From NCBI GenBank assembly GCA_017311315.1, contig CM029632.1:14561589-14625588 (forward strand): a stretch of 64,000 nucleotides of DNA. The letters run 5' to 3'. Source of the DNA: Dendrocalamus latiflorus (taxonomy: Eukaryota > Streptophyta > Magnoliopsida > Poales > Poaceae). The notes under the pieces are model-generated. The model had not been told where the DNA came from, searched no databases, and was given only the letters and a program-made list of their open reading frames with translations. Numbering within the stretch: the stretch's first letter is position 1; each line of letters opens with the position of its first letter. A program made the translations under genes and the position numbers. Positions 44,714 to 54,971 of the stretch are shown piece by piece.

Positions 44714-45181
44714 TCAATCCGCACCTCCAACTCTAAGATTCGGTTCCACAATGTATTTATGTATGTCACAACAAGCATTCATGGGGAGGATCGATCCAAC
44801 GGACAAAATTATATTTCGCCATCTGTTGGAAAGCAAGGTTAATATGGAAGCTCTATTAGCAATAACAAAAAATAAACTATTGGCTAATTGTACCCTAGAG
44901 TGTGGGCATCGAAAGAAATATCGTCCACCTTCAAATTGGTCATCCAAGACCTGCACGATCGCGTCCTCCCGGTGTCTACATTGCGGCCAGACCAGTTGAG
45001 CACTCTTGTTTGGCATCAAGTGGTAGTTAGGGCCAAAGTCCTTCCTCGTTTCAAGACTACTATGACCATGTTCATGGGCGCTATGACTACGACCATGACA
45101 ACTATGACCACGTTCATGGGCGCTACGACTACGACCATGACCGCGACTTTGAGCACTGCCCCCTTCGACTACCCCTTTCAA
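44714..45181 (-). other. Possible remnant of a GRF-type zinc-finger protein
   Basis: This is a 155-residue open frame on the minus strand. Its N-terminal third is a His/Gly/Ser repeat that is simply the translated edge of the minisatellite at 45140-46600. The middle (QCRHREDAIVQVLDDQFEGG, then RYFFRCPHSRV) recalls the Cys-rich GRF zinc-finger modules common in grass transposon-associated hypothetical proteins. The C-terminal part is not recognised. It may be a decayed transposon gene. Confidence is low. Confidence 0.25.
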
Positions 45182-46600
45182 CCACTGTCCCTTTCAACGT
45201 CGACCACTTCCCTCTTCGACCACAACTTCGACGACAACCACGGATCTTCAACTTTGACCACTGTCCCCCTCGACCACTGTCCCCTTTGACAACGGCCCTT
45301 CAACGACCACGACCCTTCGACGTCGACCACTTCCTCCTTCGACCATGGCCCCCTTCGACCACGGCTTCGACTTCAACCAAGCATCTTCAACTTTGACTAC
45401 GGATCTTCAACTTCGACTACTGCCCCCTTCAACTATTGTCCCCTTCCACCACGGCCCTTCGACGTCGACCACTTCCCCCTTCGACCACGGCCCTCTTCGA
45501 CTACGGATCTTCGATTTCAACCACGGATCTGCGACTTCGACCACTGCCCCCTTCAACCACTATCCCCTTCGACCACGACCCTTCAACCACCACCTACTTC
45601 GACCGCTGTCCCCTTCGACCATGACCCTTCGACGTTGACCACTTTCCCTTTCAACCACGGCCCCTTTCGACCACGGCTTCGACTTTGACCATGAATCTTC
45701 GACTTTGACCACGGATTTTTGACTTCAACCACTGCCCCCATCAACCACTATCCCCTTCGACCACCACCCTTCGACGACCATGGCCCTTCGACGTCGACCA
45801 CTTTCCCCTTTGACCACCGTCCCCTTCGACCACTGTCCCCTTCGACCATGTCCCTTCAACATCGACCACTGTCCCCTTCAACCACGGCCCTTTAACGTCG
45901 ACCACGGCTTCGACTTCGACCACTGTCCCTTCGATGACCACGGCCCTTCGATGTCGACCACTTTCCCCATCGACCACCACCCCCTTCGACCACAGCATCG
46001 ACTTCGACCACGGATCTTAACTTCGGCCACGGCCCCCTTCGACCACTGCCCCGACGTCGACCATGACCCCAACGTCGACCACGACACTTCGACTTCGACC
46101 GCGGACCGACTTTGTCTACGAACATTCGACTTCGACCACTGTCCCCTTCGACCACGACCCTTCAACTTCGACCGTTGACCAACTTCATCCACGACCCTTC
46201 GACTTTGACTACTGTCCCCTTCGACCACGGTTTGGACTTCGACCATGACCCTTCGATTTCAACCACGGCCTGACTTCGACGACAGCCCTTCGACTTCGAC
46301 CGCGGATCAACTTCGTCCACGGCCCTTCGACTTCGATCACTGCCCTCTTCGACCACTGTCCCCTTCGACCATGGCTTGGACTTCGACCATGGCCCTTCAA
46401 CTTCGACCACGGCCTGACTTCGACCATGGCCCTTCGACTTCGACCACCACCCCTTCGACAATGGCTTCGACATCGACCACAAATCTATGACTTCGATCAT
46501 GGCCCCCTTCAACCACGGCTTCGACTTCGACCACGGCCCCTCGACTTCAGCCTTGGCCCCTCGACCACAGCCCCATTCGACTACGGCACCGACATTGATG
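45140..46600. repeat. GAC-rich minisatellite, about 1.5 kb
   Basis: The whole stretch is made of short units such as TTCGACCACGGCCC, CTTCGACTTCGACCAC and CCTTCAACCACTGTCCCC, repeated dozens of times with variation. The basic period is a multiple of three, so long open frames appear on both strands, but these translate to low-complexity Asp/His/Pro/Ser or Ser/Lys/Gly/Val strings and I do not call them genes. A shorter patch of the same units occurs 14 kb away at about 59740-59930. Confidence 0.85.
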
Positions 46601-46915
46601 ACCAGCTTGGGAGACCAAAATCGCCAGACAGCGCGACGGGCTCCGAGCGAAGAGCAGGAGGAGATAGAAAGGCTCACTGGGTAGTGGCGGCGGGGAGAGA
46701 GCCACGTGGGTGGGCATAGTAAGAGGAAGCCGCTGCCATCACCAAGTGCCCTTCTCTCTGATCCACCGACCACTATCGCCAAGCGCCATTCTCATTGATC
46801 CATCGACCACTATCGTCGAGCATCGTGTCGCTGGTTGGAGGGGCGATGGGAGATGGAATTGGTGGCGGCGCCCTGGGGAAAGTTGGGGGACTACAACCAG
46901 ACGCTGCCTCGCAGG

Positions 46916-47456
46916 TAGAGATGGCAACGGGTAAATACCCATCGGGTATTGCCATTCCATACCCGTACCCGCTAGGTACCCGTATCCGCACGCGGGTAGG
47001 AAAATTTACCCATACCCGTACCCGCGCGGGTATTACTACCCGACGGGTAACCCGTACCCGCAACATACCCGGTTCAACACATAAGAATATCATCAATTTA
47101 GACATTCATTAATCATACATGCCAAGCACAAAAGCGTCTAATGATCAAAATTAGTACATCACATAAACATACTTGACATGACCATATCAACATATGACAA
47201 ACAAATAAACAATCAACAACAAGTAGATAATAAAATTAACATTTGAGTGGGATGTCTAGTTGTCTAATGCGGGTATTCATTACCCGCGGGTAGGCGGGTA
47301 TGGGTAGTATATACCCACACCCGCACCCGCCTACCCGGCGGGTAGAGGATTTCGCCCAATAACGTACCCATGGGTACATAAAATTTTCCATACCCGTCTC
47401 TTTATCGGGTAAAACCCGTCGGGTATTCGGGTATCGGGTACCCATTGCCATCTCTA
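46916..47456. mobile_element. hAT-like MITE, 541 bp
   Basis: Inverted ends TAGAGATGGCAACGGGTA and the complement of TACCCATTGCCATCTCTA are flanked by a perfect 8-bp duplication CTCGCAGG (46908-46915 and 47457-47464). Subterminal regions are full of GGGTA/TACCC units. The AT-rich centre is non-coding. This terminus type is common among plant hAT MITEs. Confidence 0.88.
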
Positions 47457-47474
47457 CTCGCAGGGAAGGAATTG

Positions 47475-47711
47475 GTTCGGGGGAGAGAAGGAGGCGGCGA
47501 TTGCGGGAGGTGGAGTGGTTGCAGGAGGCGGAGGATGCAGGGGAAGAGAAGAGGAGGAGCGCGGTCCACGCGTCGGCCCGACCTTTTCTACGAGGGGCGG
47601 AAGAACTACCTACATGCGGATCTGGATGGCTGATCTTTGATCGGACGGTTGAGAAGAGAGGCGGGAGAACGGACCGACAACCACCAACTCACATTTTTAT
47701 AATAGTAAAGA
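47475..47711 (+). repeat. Copy A of a ~240-bp direct repeat flanking the 47.7-52.2 kb block
   Basis: This GC-rich segment begins GGTTCGGGGGAGAGAAGG and ends TTTTTATAATAGTAAAGA. It matches 52250-52495 over its full length with about 5-7% difference. Upstream, a further short match (AATTGGTGGCG) at about 46858 and 52214 shows that the homology originally extended left, interrupted here by the hAT MITE. It is probably the tail of an unclassified dispersed element. Confidence 0.8.
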
Positions 47712-50700
47712 CTAGATATTTGAACCAAGACTTGAATTAAAATTTTAAATTCTAAAATTTTGCTTAAGCCTTTCTTTTTCCTTTTCCTTTCCCTTTCCCT
47801 TTTCTCTCTTACATGTGGGCTCTCCCCACCTTTTCTTTTTCTTCTCTCCCTCTCTTTTTCCTTCACTGGCAGCCGGGCCTGGGCCCCTCCTCTTTTTCTC
47901 TCTCTTCTTCTCCTCCACCAGTTCTTCTTTCTTTTCTCCCCTGTGCCCGCACGACGCCCGTCGCCCCGTTGTGTCTCCATCTCGGTGCCAGCGCGCACGT
48001 CGCCGTGCCCGCGAGTACGTCACGCCCTACGCCTCCGTCGCATCACCATGCCATGCTCCCATAGCGTATCCATCCCGTCGCTTCGCCATTCCGTTGCCAC
48101 ACTATGCACTGTGCTTCGGTCGCCGACAATAGCGGCTCCCCCTATGCTATAAGAAGCCTTCGACCTCCTCTAGGCTTCTCGGCACCTCCCATCTCCTCCT
48201 CTTTCTTTCCCTGCTCACCCCACCGCCAGCTCGGCTGCACGTCTGCTTGCGCCTCCACGTTGATTCCGCCGCTCCGGCCATCTCCTCCACGAATCGACCA
48301 TGTCACGGTGTGTCCCCGCTCCCCATCTACTTTCCCTCCGGCCTAATTGGAAAACCTTGTGCCAAGCTCACCGGAATACCTTCCCCATCGTTGGCCACCG
48401 CCACCGCCGCCGCCGCCTCCAGCACCATTTCTCCTCCAGGATAGCTTGGGCCAATCCCTCCCTCGGGCACCATCTACACGCCTCCCTGAAGCATTCCCCA
48501 TCGCCGCTAGAGCTCCTTCCTCACTCCAGCTCACCGCCGCCGAGAAGCCCCTTCGCCGCCTTCCCCGTCCACGTCGTCAGCCCACCATGGACTTTCTCTA
48601 GCTCGAAAAATCACCTGGTGAGCTTCCCCATGACTCACTCGTGCTCACACTCCCCTCCAATTCCTCCCTCTCCCACCACAGCGCCAGCGCCCCGTACAAC
48701 CCCTACCTCCGGTCGCTGAGCCTTGTCGTCGACCCGCCTAGAAGCTCCCTGGCGAACGCCAGAACATCCCTTAGCTTCTGTCTAGCGTCAGAGTTCCATT
48801 TTGGCCATCGTCGGTGCCTCCCCAGTTGCCCCTCGCCGGCAATGCCGTCGGCCGTGCGCCACCCCGAGCTCCTATGTTTCTCCTCTGCTTTGGCCTAGCA
48901 ATCCCTCACTTCTTCTAATTTAATCCCCTCCCCTAATCACAAAATGGCCGTCGCCCGGTTGGTCAGCCCAGCCAAGCCGCGCGTTAAAGTCCGTAGGTCC
49001 GGGGTTCGAATCTCGTTCTCCCCATCTCCCACTCTTTTCATTTTTTTTGTTTTTGTTTTCTTTACTCCATTTCAATTGAGGAAAATTAAGGAAAAATTAG
49101 AAATTAATCCATGGAGGCTAATAAATTTGATTAGAATGTAAATGAGATTATTTAAGATTTAGTATTGGATTAATTATCATATATGAATAATTAATGTGGT
49201 TGAATAAATATTAAAAAGACTAATTATTAATTAGGGCATTAGCAAAAGATGGTTTTGCTTAATATCCAAATTTAATAAGGATCTCAATTAAATATACATT
49301 CAAGTTAAAGCTAAGGAAATAAATTGGATGTTACGTTAAAACTGTAACAACAGGGCTTTAAATTAAAGATTGCCCTTAATTGTAATTAAAATGTATGCCC
49401 TAACATTTAACATGCCGCCATTGAATGAATCTCAGTGGTAGATTTAATTAAATAACCATATTGAAATATAATCCTATATAGCAAGCTCGACCTCAAGTAA
49501 ATAAGAGTTTGATTATGGTTAAAATTATGCCAAGCACTAAGTAAAGGGATAAAGATGTCAATGTCAGTTGGTTCTCAAAATGCCTCTAATTAAAAGGTCA
49601 TATTAGTATATAGTTATTAAAATAGTATAGCTATGGGTCATAAGTAACTAAAATAATCTCGCTAATATGTCACCTGAAGCCCAATAATACTAGGCATAGC
49701 TAGGAGTGGTGTTTATACCCGAGTTGTATTTAAAACCTAGAATAGTTCAGTAGATCACCCTAGAATAACTCAACAGTCACGAGTCAATGAGAAATAGGAA
49801 TCAGCTGGTGTTAACCACTTAAATAATAGTGACTAAATAAATAGTCCCATGTGCTAATAAATTAGGGTGTTAATCATTTAATTAATAAATTGATTAATTG
49901 ACAGTAGAACTCACCTAAAATATCACAGTGTTAAATGCCACAAACACAAGCTCTGAGATTAATTCGATAAGTTCAATTAATATACACCATGAGCGCAACT
50001 CACGGCCTAATTCTTAAAAGATAACCCTTGGCACTTGATAATCAACACCTCCAGACAACTCTTACACCTGTTCATAGGACTAACCTGCCTTATGGAACTT
50101 CCTAAATAAATGTAAAAATAAAAAAGAATTTACTAAATAAAAGATCGATCCGTGGTATTCTAAAAGTCGGCTATGCCTAGCCTTCCTCAGATCCAAAGCA
50201 GAATATTTTCGTAAATATCCCTCTTGTCATGAAGGCTCGTTGACATCTGTCTCGGCAGATTTCTCTCCTTCATTCTTCCCTTTGCTCAAACTCCAAAAAT
50301 AACCCACACCTAAGCAACTTTGTCTCAAATCACCCATTAACTCATAATAAAGCTAAATCGAGTTTATTCAGATTTATTTGGATTTTTTGAGTTATTTGCC
50401 TTTATTTGTATTCAGTTGTTTAATGCGTAATTAGAAATTGGAGTCCTGAAGATTCTATGGGTCAAGCAAGATCAAGATAGAGGTGAAGATAAAGACCCGA
50501 AGCTCAAGCCCATCGAGTGAGAAAGCTTTAAGTGAGCTCAAAACTGTGGTAAACTGCGCAAGGCGAGTCAATACTTTGATCATATTGAACCTACCCTTTT
50601 CTGCAAGTTATTTCCGTTTTAAATTATGAAATTGCATACTGTTATTTTATGTGCAAATGTATGTTTGATTTTAAGCTTCTAGTTATATGCCCATTAATGA

Positions 50701-52200
50701 ACTTGTTAGTATTGCACTCATTTGGAACACTTGAATATCTGAGCCTTGTCACCTTAGTAAAAACTATAATGGTACAACTTTCGAAAATAAGTCCGTAATT
50801 ATACGCTACTGCTTAGTATTGCTTAGGTAATCAGGGGTAGCAAAATGCCCCAAGCATCACTTTTAATCATAAGAAACTGATTTGGGAATTCATGGTGGTA
50901 ATGATTGGTATATTTTGATATGATTATTTTATGCTCGCAAAAACCTCAAATTGCTTATCTATCTAGGCGGATGGTTCGGGGGTATGGTGCAGCGGTGCAC
51001 GAGAGTGTGGTTAGTGGTAGAACCGCCCAGATAACCCTAAGGACTGAATCTTGTCATGATCTCCTGTGTAAGACAAGTACAATCACAAGTCGGTAAATTA
51101 CAACTTGGCTTAGTAGATTTACTGAAACCTGAAAGTCATCCCATTGGTGGAGGAGGTGAGGTAGTGCAAGTGACTGTCTGTGCGGCAGGGTGAAGTTTAC
51201 CGCGGCGCGCTAGTAGTGTGGGTAGCCAGCTACTAGCCGCATAGGGGTAGAACATCCCGCACAACTTATGGGACCCGCCGCAAGTGGGAGCAGCCCATAT
51301 GGGTGAGATGATGGAAGGGGGTGAGGTACTTTGAACAGTTACTGTGATAGTTTACTCAACCACACGACTAAGGAATCGTGTGGAGCAATGAGCAGACTGT
51401 CTCTTATGGGTAAAGTGTGCAAACTCTGCAGAGTCAAAACTATTCGAATAGCCGTGCCCACGATCAAGGGTAGACATGGGAACATAACCAGATATAGTTC
51501 TATTTCAAAAACTTTGTGAGTGGGACTGAAAAAGTGAAGGGCAGTGGAAAGCTCTGATTTGTGTTGCCCTGGGTGTTGCCCCAGTGATAATGTAAGCGGT
51601 TATAACGCTGAAAAGTTAGCATATGGTGCAGAAGCCATGTAACAGTGGATGGAATCTGGATCGCTATTATTATTGCATTCTTTCACACATTATGTTTTAG
51701 CTCAAACTGCTAGGTCTCAGGAAATTTCTGAGTAACATATTCTAAAAGCAATTTATGGCAAATAAAATAACCCGAGCCTTCTCTTGTTAAGCCATGCATG
51801 TTATCTATTTGCATCCTGTGTATTGGCTCGCGGAGCACGGTGGTTTGTGCTCACTCTCGCTCTCACAATTAATCCAGTATCAGGATATTGACCGCTACGC
51901 TTCAGTACTACATTTGGTCATGATGGTGAAGAAGATGAAGGTGTCAAGAACTAGGTTGCGTACCCCCAGTTGGTTGCCTGTGAGCACGTCCTGAGGGTCC
52001 CACTTATGTGCTTCATTTCCGCTGCTGCATTTTATTGATTTCGGCCTAACCGGCCCATGAGTAAGTCTACTATTATATATATACTTCCGCATGATATGTA
52101 TTTTGATGTTCAGTACTGTATCTGTGAGCACTATCTACTGATCCAGGGAATAGTGCAGTGAAATCACAGAGAATTCTAGATTGTAAAATCCGGGTCTGAC
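47712..52200 (+). mobile_element. Gypsy LTR-like block, possibly a solo LTR
   Basis: This 4.5 kb contains no recognisable gag or pol. It starts with a pyrimidine-rich and GC-rich part (47760-48900), continues through long AT-rich sequence and ends with GTAAAATCCGGGTCTGACA, which resembles the 3' end of large grass chromovirus LTRs (RIRE8/Tekay type). The phrase AATAGCCGTGCCCACG near 51448 also recalls such LTRs. I could not find a matching LTR start or target duplication, so boundaries are approximate. Frames in 47745-48900 are low-complexity Ser/Pro/Arg strings and I reject them as genes. Confidence 0.4.
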
Positions 52201-52249
52201 ACGTATTGGAAATGAATTGGTGGCGACGTTGAGGAGGAGGCACGGCACG

Positions 52250-52495
52250 AGGGTTCGGGGGAGAGAAGGAGGCGGTGGTTGCGGGAGGTAGAGTGATTAC
52301 AGGAGGCGGAGGATGCAGGGGAAGAGAAGAGGAGGAGCGCGGTCCACGAGTCGGTCCGACCTTTTCTACGAGGAGCGGAAGAACTACCTACATGCGGATC
52401 TGGATGACTGATCTTTGATCGGACGGCTGAAAAGAGAGGTGGGAGAACGGACCGACAACCACCAACTCATATTTTTATAATAGTAAAGATTTATA
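52250..52495 (+). repeat. Copy B of the ~240-bp direct repeat
   Basis: This matches 47475-47711 and likewise ends TTTTTATAATAGTAAAGAT. The two copies face the same way and sit on either side of the Gypsy-like block. They do not show a TG...CA LTR structure, so I do not call them LTRs. Confidence 0.8.
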
Positions 52496-52930
52496 TTGTA
52501 GATGGGAGCAAATAGTACTGTATATGCAGTACTGTAGCAAAGCAGCAAAAGCATCGAGCGCACGCATTACCCCACGTGTCAAGCACCATGCTTCTGCGCT
52601 ACAAAAGGGCTACTTTTGTAAAAAGAAATTTGTCATGACAGCTACATTTACAAAAAAACAACGCAGAGAGCCAAAACTACACAAAATTCTAATCCAAAGA
52701 GGAGAAAACAATGCTCGCACGAGTCACTCGGCGCAGAAGCCGAACGACCACGGCCCGGCCGGTCCGTGCCATCTCTCCGTCGCGCATGGTCAGATTGGAA
52801 AACCACCCATTTCCCGGTGACGCGCCCGTGCCGTCGCCGCCCATCCAGCGCGTCTGCTTTCCCGAAGCCACCGGAGGCGACTCTTCTGGGGTCTGACCCC
52901 ATTGAGACCCAATGAGGCCATCACTCGGAT
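52496..52930. other. Spacer between the direct repeat and the foldback element
   Basis: About 430 bases, becoming GC-rich to the right. No protein similarity or paired repeat is recognised. It may be part of the original upstream region of the gene at 54972, displaced by insertions. Confidence 0.35.
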
Positions 52931-53132
52931 GGCCGACACGTCCTCCTCTTCCCCCGCACAAATCTCTCCGCGCGAGCGCCGCATTCTCCCGTGCCGTCTC
53001 TCCGCGCGAGCGCCGCTTCAGCTTTCGTCGACCTCTATTGCCCGCTGCGCCTCTACGTCGCCTCCACCTACTCGGAGCGCGAGGCGACCGCGGTCGAGGA
53101 CGACCTCTGCGCCTTGCGCAACCTCCGCCTCC

Positions 53133-53710
53133 GTGAGGGTGGCTGCGCCGCGCGGCCTTCCGTCTGCTGAGAAGGTCTGCAAGGCGGCGGGGAAGGGGAA
53201 GGAGGTGCTCAGCGGGGTGGTCTTCCAGCCATTCGAGGAGTTGAAGGGGGAGCTCTCGCTCGTGCCGCAGGGAAGGACCAGTCGCTGGCCAGGCACATGT
53301 TCATCGACGAGTGCGAGGCCGCCATCAACGAGCAGATCAAGTCAGTGCTCTGCTCGCACGCTCGCCCTGCGTGTTTTTGGATTCCTTCTCTCTTGTTTTT
53401 TTATCAATTATCCCATTCTGCGCGTTCTGGTGAATTTTGATATTTGTCTTTGGTGAATGGATGCTTCTTGTCGCCCCTCCGTAATGTGTTGTTCCAGTAA
53501 TTTCGCTTCTTCTCTGCCACGTTTCCTTCCCTGCTAAACTGTGCGCAGTTCCCCCAACTTTACTGTGATGGACGCAAAAATTTCGGGAGAAAAGACTCTT
53601 GTGCTTGGCTAATTTTGGTTTTTAGTTAGTCGCCCATCATAGCAATTTCTGGAATCAGATTTAAAGCCTAAAATTATCATTGCAGTGTGGAGTACAATGC
53701 ATCGTACGCG
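53133..53710 (+). pseudogene. Captured ferritin fragment (exon 1 part, intron 1, start of exon 2)
   Basis: Plant ferritin is the plastid iron-storage protein. The frame from about 53133 reads VRVAAPRGLPSAEKVCKAAG, then KGKEVLSGVVFQPFEELKGE, which is the transit-peptide end and extension peptide of plant ferritin. A one-base slip at about 53272 then shifts to SLARHMFIDECEAAINEQI. The exon ends at 53340 with a GT donor. The next exon starts at 53686 after an AG and encodes VEYNASYA, exactly where plant ferritin exon 2 begins, but it breaks off after about 25 bases and runs into BRO1 sequence. The iron-binding four-helix core is missing, so it is a pseudogene. Confidence 0.85.
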
Positions 53711-54103
53711 TCGCTTCCCCATCTCCGTCAACCACGGCCACATCCACTCCCTCTCCTTCACCTGGCACGACGCCTTCAAGAACAACAAGAAGTCCAGCCT
53801 CGACTCCATCCACCTCGAGAAGGCCGCCGTGCTCTTCAACCTCGGCGCCGTCTACTCGCAGGTCGCGCTCGCCGCGGACCGCGCCACCGATGTCGGGATC
53901 AGGTCGGTGTGCAGCGCGTTCCAGAGCGCTGCGGGCGCGTTTGCGTGGCTCAGGGAGAGTGGGGTCGCTGCCAAGGCCATCGCCACGGGAGCCACCACGG
54001 TCGATGTCACGCTCGAGTGTGCCGGCATGCTGGAGAAGCTCATGCTCGCCCAGGCACAGGAGTGCTTCTTCGAGAAGGTGATAGCCGGCGGGAAGCCACC
54101 CTG
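53708..54103 (+). pseudogene. Captured BRO1-domain (ALIX-like) exon
   Basis: BRO1-domain proteins such as ALIX act with ESCRT-III in endosomal sorting. The frame covers RRFPISVNHGHIHSLSFTWH, then SLDSIHLEKAAVLFNLGAVY and TTVDVTLECAGMLEKLMLAQ, the central BRO1 domain, about 130 residues, uninterrupted. It stops at 54103 just inside the right arm of the foldback. The ferritin frame runs into it out of phase, so the junction does not make a fused protein in that frame. More of the BRO1 N-terminus lies in the inverted arms. Confidence 0.83.
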
Positions 54104-54359
54104 AAGCGGCGCTCGCACGGAGGTCGCGCACTGCGCAGAGGTCGTCCTCGGCCACGACCGCCTCGCGCTCCGAGTAGGTGGAGGCGACGTAGAGGCGCAA
54201 CGGGCGATAGAGGTCGACGAAAGCTGAAGCGGCGCTCGCACGGTGAAAAGAAACGCGCTCGTGCGGAGAGATGGCACGGGAGAACACGCCGCTCGTGCGG
54301 AGAGATTCGTGCGGGGGAAGAGGAGGACGTGTCGGCCTCCGAAGCCACCGCCTCCCTCC

Positions 54360-54761
54360 TAGGGGTGCAAACGGGTCGGGTTAATCCCGACCGATCCGGC
54401 ACCGAATCCGATTGGTACCGAATCCGGAGAAAAAATATGGGTTAGGATATGGTAACAGCAATATCCGTCCGAATCCAATACGTCTTCAAGTTTGATTTCA
54501 GGTTAGTGCTACTATTTGACGTTTCATTTTTTTTTTGCAATGGTAAAATAAAATCTTCCACATCAGCCTATTAAGTAGTAACATCAAGTTCTTGACAGTA
54601 CGTCCTCCTACTCCATTTGTTGTATTGCATGCATTCCTTACAAACGGGTTAATCCCGATCAATCCGGCACCGAATCCGATTGGTACCGAATCCGAAAAAA
54701 AATATGGGTTAGGATATGGTAACAACAATATCCGTCCGAATCTGACCCGTTTGCACCCCTA
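54360..54761. mobile_element. hAT-like MITE, 402 bp, in the promoter region of the next gene
   Basis: The ends TAGGGGTGCAAACGGGTC and the complement of GACCCGTTTGCACCCCTA are inverted and flanked by a perfect 8-bp duplication CTCCCTCC (54352-54359 and 54762-54769). Inside, a stretch of about 105 bases is repeated in direct orientation (about 54370-54480 and 54643-54748). It is non-coding and lies 210 bases upstream of the ATG at 54972. Confidence 0.88.
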
Positions 54762-54769
54762 CTCCCTCC

Positions 54770-54971
54770 CACCGTCCAGCCACGCACCCCACCACCACGT
54801 GCCCACGCGTCTCCCCAGATCGCATCCATCCACACGCCCCCGACGCGCTAATCACAACATAAGCACACGCCTTCCTCAAGACCCGGAGTCACGCCCCCTT
54901 TCCCCTCCCCGTCCCGATCTCCACTCTTCGCAGCACCCCACACGGCCGCACCGATCCACCTCGCGAGCGCC
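54770..54971 (+). promoter_or_regulatory. Proximal promoter and leader of the PLDRP1-like gene
   Basis: This is a 200-bp C-rich stretch between the hAT MITE and the ATG. It contains a CACGTG G-box-like core (CCACGTGCCC at about 54796-54805), a common light- and ABA-responsive site in plants. No TATA box is evident. Confidence 0.4.

Larger units (their letters stand above)
52931..54338. mobile_element. Foldback element carrying fused ferritin and BRO1-domain gene pieces
   Basis: The left arm (52931 to about 53130) and the right arm (about 54110-54338) are inverted copies of roughly 200 bases, both derived from the 5' coding part of a BRO1-domain gene (the arms translate to DLYxPLRLYVASTYSERE). 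Between them lie ferritin exon 1, ferritin intron 1, the first bases of ferritin exon 2, and then a second BRO1 exon. This is a captured and rearranged assembly, as seen in Pack-type transposons. I could not find a convincing target duplication; the right flank is disturbed by a hAT insertion at 54360. Confidence 0.7.

Noticed and set aside
46162..46782. 206-residue minus-strand frame and similar frames within 45140-46600
   Set aside because: They are translations of the minisatellite, open on both strands because the unit is a multiple of three.
47745..48900. Series of 60-140 residue Ser/Pro/Arg frames on both strands
   Set aside because: Pyrimidine-rich, low-complexity sequence inside the Gypsy-LTR-like block; no domain or consistent frame.
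48950..49030. tRNA-like segment with a GGTTCGAATC B-box
   Set aside because: No A-box, acceptor stem or cloverleaf could be drawn; probably a decayed tRNA-derived piece within a repeat.
47475..52495. Direct repeats as LTRs of one retrotransposon
   Set aside because: They lack TG...CA ends, primer-binding site and purine tract, and the block between them has no gag or pol.
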